Both the position numbers and the translations under genes were made by a program. From Chromera velia (lineage: Eukaryota > Sar > Chromeraceae): a stretch of DNA of 14,598 bases. The notes below the pieces were generated by a model. It was not told the DNA's origin, ran no database searches, and worked only from the letters and a program-made list of their open reading frames with translations. The stretch lies in NCBI GenBank assembly GCA_018398765.1, contig JAHBMJ010003549.1, positions 74,802 to 89,399 on the forward strand, given 5' to 3'. Numbering within the stretch: the first letter of the stretch is position 1; the number at the start of each line of letters is the position of its first letter. Positions 7,920-14,598 of the stretch are shown in pieces.

Positions 7920-9640
7920 GAAGATTCTTTTTCGGATGTGGATGTGGATGAAATGGAGGTTGATTCCGGTATAGAGAGGCATGCACGTTTTTCTTCTTCT
8001 TTCAGCCCTGCATACTTTTTCCCTGATGTTCCGCAGCGAGCTGCAAAACAAGCCGAGCAGTATGTTTTATCTCTTTCGATGGCCAGAGAGGGGGGTGAGG
8101 GCACAAATGCATCAGTTCTTCCTCCTGCCGCTTCTGCTGGGCAGTCACTTTGGGGCGGCTACCTCGAGATGATTGCACAGCATCAGGGGGGGGAGCTGGA
8201 CGGGGACACAGAGGGTATGCAGGGCAGCCAGGCGAATGGGTCTGGGCAAGGGGGGTCAGATTCCGGTCAAGCCTCTGTTCCAAAAAGGAGAGACAAGCGC
8301 AGACGTCAGTCGGTGCCTACAGACGGTCAGTCGGTATGCGAGTCCGCTGTGAGTAGAATTTGGAAGCTGCCGTCTGACGATGCATATTTTGTGCAGGAAG
8401 ATGAAGAAAGGAAGGAAGATGTGCGTTTTGCACAGAGAAGAAAAGATGAGAATAAAAAAATAGAAGATCTGCAAGAGAGACTAAATGAGTTGAAGCAGAA
8501 GCTTGCGCGCGCAATTAAGGAAAAAGAGAAAGCCCGATGTCCCTTGCCCCGTGTGTTGGAGGTCGATAAGGAAGTCGTGGAGAAGATGCTTTCTCACGTG
8601 AATTCAAAGAAAAGACACATTGATGCCACTCCAGAAGAGGTTACGGGGGGGTCTCATGTTGAAGGACAGAAAGCCGAATTGAATCAATTCATCGAATGTG
8701 ATGTCTTTCAGCCAGGTGTGCATCTGCCGAAAAGAAAAAAAGCCATGAAGTGCAGGTGGGTGCTTACTTAGAAAATGAAGGAAGGGAAAAGAATCGCAAA
8801 AGCAAGGCTGGTCGTAAAAGGGTTTTAGGACGACCAAAAAGAGTTAGAGACTTTTAGTGGGACGGCAGATTGGTGGGCAGTTCTTTTAGTTCTTTCTTTT
8901 GCTTCTTCGAAGGGATGGACGGCTGCAAAGTTGGACGTCCGCACTGCTTTTCTGACTGCTCCCATTTCTGACTCTGTTTTTATCCAACTTCCCTCTTCTC
9001 TCCCTCCTGATTGTCCCGAATGGATGAAGCCAGGTGCCATCTTGAAATTGAAGAAAGCAATGTACGGCCTTGCAGACAGTCTCCGTCTCTTCTCTCTCTC
9101 CTTTAAGAAGATAGCAAAGGAATTGGGGTGGGAGGAGATAAAAGAAAGCATTTTCGTTCACAGAGGCGGGGAGGGGGGTGAAGTGAAGGCCGTGTTAGTT
9201 AGGCATGTCGATGATCTTCTTTTTTTTGCTGAAGATCCTCTTTCTTTCCTTTCTCCTCTTCAAGAAAAACTAAAAATGGATGAGTCTGAGGTGTTAAAAA
9301 AAGGAGAGACAATGAGCTACATAGGCATGCAACTAAAAAAAATAAAGGAAGGTTTTGAGATGAGTCAGGAAGAGTATCTTGAGTTCGTTGAAGTGGAAGA
9401 GAGCAAACTGAAGGGGGGGAAGATCAGACTAGACCTTTTGGACCCTCCAACAGAAGAAAAGATCAAAGAAGAATATGTGCCCCTCATACAGAAGATCATG
9501 GGGATGACTGGGTGGACAGCAAGGACACAGCCAGACATTTCTTTTCTTTTTGGTGAGTTGAGTCGTTGGTTGACTAAGCCGTCTGCAGAGAAGGTAGAAG
9601 GTGGTTTGCGTTTGTTGAATCATGCGAAGCAAAGGAAGAC
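7920..9640 (+). pseudogene. pol: Copia Pol: linker and reverse transcriptase, two TAG stops
   Basis: A long hydrophilic linker (about 7920-8640) includes an acidic DVDVDEMEVD, a basic KRRDKRRRQS and a charged predicted coiled coil (IEDLQERLNELKQKLARAIK). The RVT_2-type reverse transcriptase starts near 8680: KAMKCRWVLT, then TAG 8769-8771, then KARLVVKGF, then TAG 8826-8828. Catalytic motifs are KLDVRTAFL (first Asp) and VRHVDDLLFF (HVDD in place of the commoner YVDD). KKAMYGLADSLRLF corresponds to the copia LYGLKQ-type motif. From 8829 to 9707 the frame is fully open. Copia relatives often have Trp after WVLT and Gln or Glu after KGF, so both TAGs sit at positions expected to be sense codons one transition away. 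The Asp residues of the polymerase site are intact. Confidence 0.9.
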
Positions 9641-10220
9641 CTCTCTTGTTTTTACCGCAGTCAAGGACCCCAAGATGGTTGTTTTCCATTATAGGTCTTA
9701 TTCTCTCTAGAAGTATGAAGGGCGATGGGGAAACGAAGCTTACCTTGTAGATCAGACAGAACAAGTAGACAGAGAAAGGATTCATGCTTTAAGAAAGAGC
9801 AACCTTTTTGTGTGGAAGAGTGCGAAAGTGAAGCAAAAGCTGATTTTGAGCACTTCGTTGGAGACAGTTGCATCTGCAGAGAGCGTGAAGAAAGCTTTTG
9901 CTTGAAAGGATCTGGCAGAAGCGCTTTGGTGTAAGAAAGTGCCGATTGAATTCGTAATGGATTCCGGGCCGTTGATAGATCAGCTACAGTCTGGACAGGC
10001 AAAGGCAGAGCCCGCTATGAATGGTCTTCTTGCTTATGTCAGGCAGGAATTGTATCGTCTACATTCCCATGTATACTGATGCGGGACTAGTGACATGAGG
10101 GCAGATAGACAGACCAAGCTCATGTTAGAGCGCTGCAATGGTAACATTCCTTCCACTATGAAAGTTGTGAAGAAAGAGAAAGCAGGAGCATGTGTTAAGA
10201 AGATTGACTTTGCGAAGTGA
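9641..10220 (+). pseudogene. pol: Copia Pol: RNase H and C-terminus, TAG and two TGA stops
   Basis: This continues the reverse transcriptase frame. RNase H features are LFVWKSAKVKQKLILSTSLE, matching the copia WKS-KQK-ST-E pattern, then FVMDSGPLIDQLQSGQAK and GTSDMRADRQTK, which parallels the copia segment ending ADxLTK. In-frame stops are TAG 9708-9710, TGA 9903-9905 and TGA 10077-10079; the final TGA is 10218-10220. The TGA at 10077 precedes CGTSDM, where Trp is common in relatives. The usual first catalytic Asp near the domain start (DAS-like motif) is not evident: the sequence there reads VFHYRSYSL. About 80 non-coding bases separate the final stop from the purine tract. Confidence 0.75.
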
Positions 10221-10300
10221 TCGAGCATGTGCATAAGAGTCAGTCGGCATTGTGGGTAGACAGACGGCTCTGTATTTGTTGCTTCATCTATGCGTCAGTC

Positions 10301-10310
10301 AGGGGGTGAT
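10301..10310 (+). promoter_or_regulatory. Polypurine tract for plus-strand priming
   Basis: AGGGGGTGAT lies immediately before the 3' LTR, where retroelements prime plus-strand DNA synthesis. Its position and the G-run support the call, although one T interrupts the purine run. Confidence 0.65.
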
Positions 10311-10605
10311 TGTTGAGCCGCCATGCCTGAAGTGCCCGCCGCCATGCGCGCTGCCTTATAGATTGATGAGCCATGCCGAGCTGCATGCATGCATGTGCAT
10401 GCTTCTTGAAGTTCATGCAATTTGAATTAATTGCAATCAATAGTAGCATGCTCATAAAACGTGGTGAGATGAAACGGCTAAACAATGAAAGGAACGGGAA
10501 TATGCAATGCATCCCGTCCTTCAGTCTTTCCCTGTAAGAAGATCTTAAGAGACTCTAATGATAAGCTTCTAGTTGAGAAGATCTAGTGGCTTCTAAGGTC
10601 TTTCA
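10311..10605 (+). repeat. 3' LTR of copia element
   Basis: A gap-free match to 4668-4962. Differences from the 5' LTR fall at the CCGCC/CTGCC site near its start, ATGTCG/ATGCCG, a three-base cluster (TCTGA versus CGTGG), GATTC/GACTC, and AGGGTC/AAGGTC. The TGCATGC repeats are conserved in this copy. Confidence 0.95.
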
Positions 10606-11278
10606 AAAATTACCCCTAGTTTTATGCTAGATTTTACGTATGATTCCAAAATTGAAAGCAGTTAACTAGCTATGCACTTAAGATATTATCAAATGTCTTT
10701 TGTAACCGTTTGTGTATTCTAAATAACTTTTTGTAAAAATTAAGATACAACATTGATTGATTGATAGGCACCAACAAAAAACTTGAAGCTTATAATTTAA
10801 AAAATTAGTTTTAAAAATCTGAGCCTGGGAACTCTACTAGCTAGGAAGTCTAAAAATGTAGCAAACGTACAGTGGCTGAAAGAAGATTGAAGATTCAATT
10901 TTAAAACAAAATTTAACAAATATAAAAAAGAATATAATTTTAAATTTAGATAGTGCCATGTACTATATATGATGAAGCCAAAAATCCTCAGATCTTTCAC
11001 ACATTATATCATAAATTTATATACCGGTACAGTGACACAATATGATGTCAGGCTGACAATGTGATTCAAATTAAATTTAAACATGAGCGTCTGGACTTTT
11101 CACGGCATTTCGCCTAGCATTCCGCCTAGGCTCTTGCAAACCCCGATGCACAGAAACACTAGAAGAAAAGGTGGACTCTTCCTCACCCTTCGTCTTCCTT
11201 TCACTTTACGTTCCACTCTACGTTCCACCCTTGGTTTTGTCTCTTTTGCATCGACCCTCAAAATCTCACCGTCTGCGA
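10606..11278. other. AT-rich spacer without a gene
   Basis: From the copia 3' border to about 11080 the DNA is very AT-rich, with many short A and T runs, and no coding region is credible. At about 11090 composition switches abruptly towards the GC-richer sequence of the homing endonuclease. Small tandem repeats occur there: CGCCTAGCATTC/CGCCTAGG near 11110 and ACGTTCCACTCT/ACGTTCCACCCT near 11208. The stretch 11083-11278 would hold the 3' UTR of the minus-strand endonuclease gene. Confidence 0.6.
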
Positions 11279-12181
11279 TCATCCTCCCATCCCCTCCCCA
11301 CGCGCCCACTTGCAGAAGCCCGGTCCGAATCCAAAGTTGTCTATGCCAAGATGTTCATCATATCCGGCAAAACGTGTCCCTCTCAGCGAGAGAGCCCTCA
11401 GGTACTGCAGCCTGTCCTCTTCATCCTTCTGTTCTTTGAGCGTGTGCGCTTCGATGACCTCCTGTCGTTCTTTGGGTTTGAATCCACCGCCCCCGTACAT
11501 CCTCTTAATGATGCTCAATCGTTCTACTTTGCGCATCAAGTAGCTGTGCTCTGCCCATCTGGCTCTGTGGTCAAGCCAGGGATACATCCAAGCAGCAATC
11601 GCGTTTACTTCGTCCCTGCTGGAGTACTGCAAGGACCAGCAACCGTGGATTTGGCTGCGTTTATCTCGATAGATGTTGCTTCTTTTGTAGTTCCCGTTCA
11701 GCGCTTGTTCCCCGATGCCGTCCCTAATGTCTCGCAATAAGTCCTCGTTCGCGGACGTAAATATGATTTGTGGCGATTCTTTGGTCCAACTGACACAACC
11801 ATCACCCTCGAATATTGCTCTGACCAACTCCGAGAGAAATAAGGGATTCATATCCTGAGGCATGCTCACGTCAAAAGACTTCCGGCTTGGAGCGCAGTTC
11901 AAAATGCGATGAGCATCTTGCACCAATTCTCGCGAGCTAAACTTAACATGAGCAAAAACCTGCTTGCCACCGTAAAGATAGAACTTGACAGGATGCTCAG
12001 AACCGAGAGCTTGTCGGATGTCCGCCACCCACCTATAGTCAACATATTTCTGATTCCAAACAAGTGCTTTTTTATTAACGTGCCCATCCGACATCAGCGC
12101 ACCCCAAACCCAAGCATGCTTTCCGCTGGCAATCCCGTGTTGAAAGAATCCGTGGTTGATGCAGTACATCCGTGCTGGCAT
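11279..12181 (-). CDS. Free-standing LAGLIDADG homing endonuclease, 300 aa
   Basis: An intact minus-strand ORF of 300 codons plus stop. ATG 12181 gives MPARMYCINHGFF, matching the usual start of this family (Y-x-I/V-N-x-x-F-F just before the first motif). The open frame extends upstream to 12262 without another ATG, so a spliced 5' exon is possible. Motif 1 is WVWGALMSDGHV (about residues 24-35) and motif 2 is LVRAIFEGDGCVSW (about 119-132). Asp32 and Asp127 are the likely metal-binding catalytic residues, one per half of a monomeric enzyme. Between them, SSRELVQDAHRILNCAPSRK fits the family's segment ending in a (P)-R-K-S motif. A C-terminal AIAAWMYPWLDH...YLMRK closes the second half. Residues beyond about 215 are charged and unassigned. 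Known role: site-specific double-strand cleavage that spreads its own gene. There are no intein splicing motifs or group I intron features around it. Host function, if any, is unknown. Confidence 0.85.
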   Translation of the reverse strand: MPARMYCINHGFFQHGIASGKHAWVWGALMSDGHVNKKALVWNQKYVDYRWVADIRQALGSEHPVKFYLYGGKQVFAHVKFSSRELVQDAHRILNCAPSRKSFDVSMPQDMNPLFLSELVRAIFEGDGCVSWTKESPQIIFTSANEDLLRDIRDGIGEQALNGNYKRSNIYRDKRSQIHGCWSLQYSSRDEVNAIAAWMYPWLDHRARWAEHSYLMRKVERLSIIKRMYGGGGFKPKERQEVIEAHTLKEQKDEEDRLQYLRALSLRGTRFAGYDEHLGIDNFGFGPGFCKWARGEGMGG

Positions 12182-12932
12182 CTCGCTGGCTTGCTCCAAG
12201 GATCTCCTACGTCGAAGTTGAACTTTGCGGAGACGAACAACAGATCGACAAGCAGGTTGCACAGTTTACAGACAAACAGCTGATCGACAGGGGTGTCGAT
12301 CCGAGTCAGGCTCGCTGCGAATTGTAATTTCAGAGAGACCAATTCCAATCAACTTTCAGCTGCAACTCGCCTCACGTGTGCAACTGGCCTCGATCGAACG
12401 AGGGACGTCACTGCATGTCACAGAGTCCTTGCATGCACAATTTCAATACTATTTACTTGCATGAATCATCTCATCCATGCATCCAGTTATTGCAACAGTA
12501 AGAAGCAAGAATCAATTAAGTGCATGCATGTGCGCACAGCATCGCACATGCAGCTATAGCCGTCTACAATCGTCTACAATCCGTCTACAGTGACTCTACA
12601 CGCGGCCCGACGGTCCTCATGCACTGAGTGTGTGGATAGCATGTGGTCAACAAGTAATGCAAACTGAATGAATCATTGCTTCTCCACAGCTCTCCTAGCA
12701 TTGGCAAAAGGCCAACTCCTTCAGACGGGAACCCAGTCATCGAGGATTCTTTGTGTATGGTATTTTGAGCATGTTGTGGCGATCTCTCTATGAGCCAATT
12801 TAACGCCACTAAGTCTAGGTTATCTTCCGTCTCCTTTGAGTGTCGGAATCCTCAACATGTTTGAGTGAGATGAACGGTTTCGGATTTTCCACGGTAGAGC
12901 AAGAAAGAGTTTGTGATTGATTCTGCGGCAGT
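12182..12932. other. Divergent intergenic region between endonuclease gene and COG4
   Basis: No gene is recognised. It must contain the promoters of both divergent genes, or an upstream endonuclease exon. TGCATGCA occurs at 12430-12437 and TGCATGCATG at 12521-12530, in a stretch with several other CATGCA/GCATG variants. A short direct repeat, CGTCTACAAT twice and then a third diverged copy, lies at 12561-12590. No TATA box is clear. Confidence 0.5.
12561..12590 (+). repeat. Three tandem copies of a CGTCTACAAT unit
   Basis: CGTCTACAAT at 12561 and 12571, then CCGTCTACAG at 12581, about 345 bases upstream of the COG4 start. A further partial TCTACA follows at 12595. It could be a micro-satellite or a cluster of factor-binding sites. 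Confidence 0.7.
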
Positions 12933-14598
12933 ATGGCCCTGCTAAGCTCTCGTTCCTTCGAGCCAGCAGTCGCTGACGCGAAGAGTGGACACCTCCCCTT
13001 AAGTGAGGCCAGGGGCCTGGAGGAAAAGGCGCACAGCCTCCTGCAGAAGGAAAAGCAGATCAATGGACAGCTAGACGAACAATATGACAAGGTCATGGCC
13101 TTTTGCCAAGAGAAGTTCAAATCCTTTTCCACTTTGGTGAAAAATGAGAAGACCTCCTTGGACCTCATTGACACCCTCCAGACGTCTCTCTCAGGTCTTT
13201 CTGAGAGGACCGAGGCACTCACCTCTCAAATTCGCCGTCTCCACAGACTCAGAGGACGCCTCACGGAGACAGTCCAGCTGGTGGGAGACATTCTCGATCT
13301 GCGCACCTGTGCGGAGACGGCACAGAAGGCGATTGCAGAGGGAAACTTTGAGCTGGCTGCAAAACAGGTCAGTTTAGGAGTGCGCCTTTGATTCAGCGTG
13401 TCTACCTGTGTTCTTTGTATCTATTCTTTCTCTTGTCACTGTTCACCGACCGGAGAGTTCCAAGAAAGACGTAAAGCAGATCAAGTCATTCCACTTATTT
13501 GGGGAACACAGAAAGGAAAAGAGACTCCCTCAGATGGAGACCCATTTCCCTCTCCCTTTTTTTCTCTTTTCTTATTCGCTCCTCTCACCACCCCTTCCCC
13601 GTCGTATAGGTCTCCCACCTCATGTCTCAAAGAAACGAATGAAACGAGAAACCGATCACTGACACAAAATGAAAGCCACCACCCCTCTGCCTGCCCCCTG
13701 TGTTCCTCAGGTGGCCAAGCACAGAAGTCTCCAGGAAGTCACAGGGGACGGGTCTTCCCCCTCTGCCCCGGCCTCTGCGGCCCCAGGGGCGAAGGGACGT
13801 CGTGAGGCCTTCGCGCCGTCTGACGAGGCCACGCTGGCGTCTCTGCGGCAGAGCGAACAGCAGCTGACGGCGATCGTGCGGAGAGAATTCGATGCAGCGA
13901 TCAACGCCAACGACCGTCCGGGAGTCTCGAGGTCAGACAGGCAGGCAGGCAGATCGGGCCTTTCTTTCAATAACCATGAAATAATTCGGCAGTCTCCTTT
14001 GATGCAGCGTCAAGGGTTAGAGGGTGGCTCGACTGCGTCATTTTTCTGTCGGTCTGCTCGTGTGTCGGTGCTTTGCTTTTGTCCATCAAAAAGTGTGGAA
14101 GGAAGAAAAACCAGAAAAAGAGAAATCAAGGAGTAACTCGGTTTGTGTGTCCACGCGCTTGTCGTTCTGGGAGCTTTCCTATCGGTCTCCTTCCCTTCCT
14201 ACCACCATGCCCAGGGTCTCCATCTCTCCCCTTCTCCCTCTCTGCCTCCCTGCGTACTTGTGCGACATACCGGTGGGGGATCATGTGTGACAGGGTGCTG
14301 CACTCAAAGGAAATTTCTTTCCCCTTTATCTCTCTCAGTTTTCTTTGCATTAATATCACAGCCACTAAAGCAGGTCGCTTCGTAGGTGTGCAACAGTAAA
14401 CTCCACCCGTAAGAAAAGGGAGACGCAGAGTTTCCTTCTCCTTTTGCAGATTCGCCAAATTGTTTTACCCTCTGGGCCTGCAGAATGAGGGCATCGCACG
14501 GTCAGTCAGTCAGTTAACGGGATTTGTTGGATCTGGACGGCCCCCGTCTATTTGCAGCCGTTCGAATGCATACGTGCGAAGGGGGTCAGGGAGAGAGA
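12933..14598 (+). CDS. COG4: COG4, conserved oligomeric Golgi complex subunit 4, N-terminal exons
   Basis: Exons: 12933-13367, 13711-13931, 14450-14500 and probably 14558-14584; the gene continues past the window. Introns begin GTCAGT, GTCAGA, GTCAGT and GTCAGG and end in CAG. The N-terminal part is a long coiled coil (LEEKAHSLLQKEKQINGQLDEQ and onward). The recognisable COG4 signature is DILDLRTCAETAQKAIAEGNFELAAK, matching the conserved DILDLK-C-x3-VQ-A pattern. Later come SEQQLTAIVRREFDAAINANDRPGVSR, FAKLFYPLGLQNEGIAR and SNAYVRR, which track the same segments of animal COG4, including PLLGL-x-EEG. A Ser/Ala/Pro-rich insert replaces a shorter loop in exon 2. COG4 is part of lobe A of the COG tether that captures intra-Golgi retrograde vesicles and binds SNARE/Sly1 partners at the Golgi membrane. 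The start ATG is the first in frame before the coiled coil. Confidence 0.9.
14501..14557 (+). other. Short in-frame COG4 intron (probable)
   Basis: GTCAGTCAGTCAG...TTTGCAG, 57 bases, against 343 and 518 for the two preceding introns. Its length is a multiple of three and it has no stop in the COG4 frame. Removal gives GIAR-RSNAYVRR, which aligns in length to COG4 relatives; retention would add 19 residues. TTAAC at 14514-14518 is a possible branch-point region. Confidence 0.6.

Larger units (their letters stand above)
4668..10605 (+). mobile_element. Complete Ty1/copia LTR retrotransposon (decayed coding region)
   Basis: This 5938-bp element has two 295-bp LTRs bounded by TG...CA. Between them lie Gag with zinc knuckles, an aspartic protease, integrase, reverse transcriptase and RNase H. 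Integrase before reverse transcriptase is diagnostic of the copia superfamily. The LTRs differ at 7 of 295 positions (six transitions, one transversion), so the insertion is fairly recent. Flanking pentamers TAAAT (4663-4667) and AAAAT (10606-10610) match at four of five positions, consistent with a 5-bp target-site duplication. A purine tract precedes the 3' LTR. I could not recognise a standard primer-binding site after the 5' LTR; the bases there begin GTCAGTGTGCC. Gag and Pol lie in one frame apart from a single-base shift near 7759, but the frame is interrupted by 13 stops. The copy is therefore non-autonomous unless stops are read through. Confidence 0.95.

Noticed and set aside
5021-10220. 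Genetic code in which TAG encodes tryptophan or glutamine
   Set aside because: Trp is written TGG more than 20 times in the same element. The LINE's TAGs do not all fall at Trp or Gln sites, and the host genes show nothing requiring recoding. Kept only as a readthrough alternative.
11171-11740. 189-codon plus-strand frame
   Set aside because: It is antisense to the homing endonuclease, whose catalytic motifs fix the coding strand.
11279-12262. Endonuclease as part of an intein or group I intron
   Set aside because: There are no intein splicing blocks or host protein flanks, and no recognisable group I core around it.
13398-13805. 135-codon plus-strand open frame
   Set aside because: It starts inside COG4 intron 1 and overlaps exon 2 in the wrong frame; splicing at 13367/13711 gives the conserved COG4 protein.

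Overview
The window is nuclear DNA from a eukaryote. Its two cellular genes are split by GT-AG introns with pyrimidine-rich 3' ends, and retrotransposon remains fill most of the space between them. TGCATGC-type motifs recur, the compact genes alternate with AT-rich, repeat-rich DNA, and the copia-type Gag and Pol have an algal/alveolate flavour. My best guess is a chromerid-like alga (Chromera or a relative). This is inference from style; no taxonomic marker gene is present.

Layout: (1) 16-1773, plus strand: 3' part of a WD40-repeat gene in three exons. (2) 1774-2500: gene-free, becoming very AT-rich. (3) 2501 to about 4300, minus strand: a 5'-truncated, decayed non-LTR (LINE) retrotransposon. 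It keeps the region downstream of the reverse transcriptase, a terminal CCHC zinc finger, a 3' UTR hairpin with a GAAA loop, and four heptamers at its 3' end. (4) About 4300-4667: a cluster of GCACCT motifs with a 24-bp perfect palindrome, then A- and T-runs. (5) 4668-10605, plus strand: a complete Ty1/copia LTR retrotransposon with two 295-bp LTRs that differ at 7 sites. It encodes Gag, protease, integrase, reverse transcriptase and RNase H in the order typical of copia. It carries 13 in-frame stops, nine of them TAG, but only one frameshift. (6) 10606-11278: AT-rich DNA without a gene. (7) 11279-12181, minus strand: an intact free-standing LAGLIDADG homing endonuclease. (8) 12182-12932: spacer with short repeats. 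(9) 12933 to the window end, plus strand: the first four exons of COG4, a subunit of the conserved oligomeric Golgi tethering complex.

The two cellular genes do not form a functional unit. The centre of the window is a mobile-element neighbourhood holding a LINE, a copia element and a homing endonuclease gene. The observations most worth following are the TAG-biased, frame-preserving stop pattern in the copia element, the nuclear homing endonuclease, and the structured LINE 3' end. I found no RNA gene, CRISPR array or prokaryotic operon.
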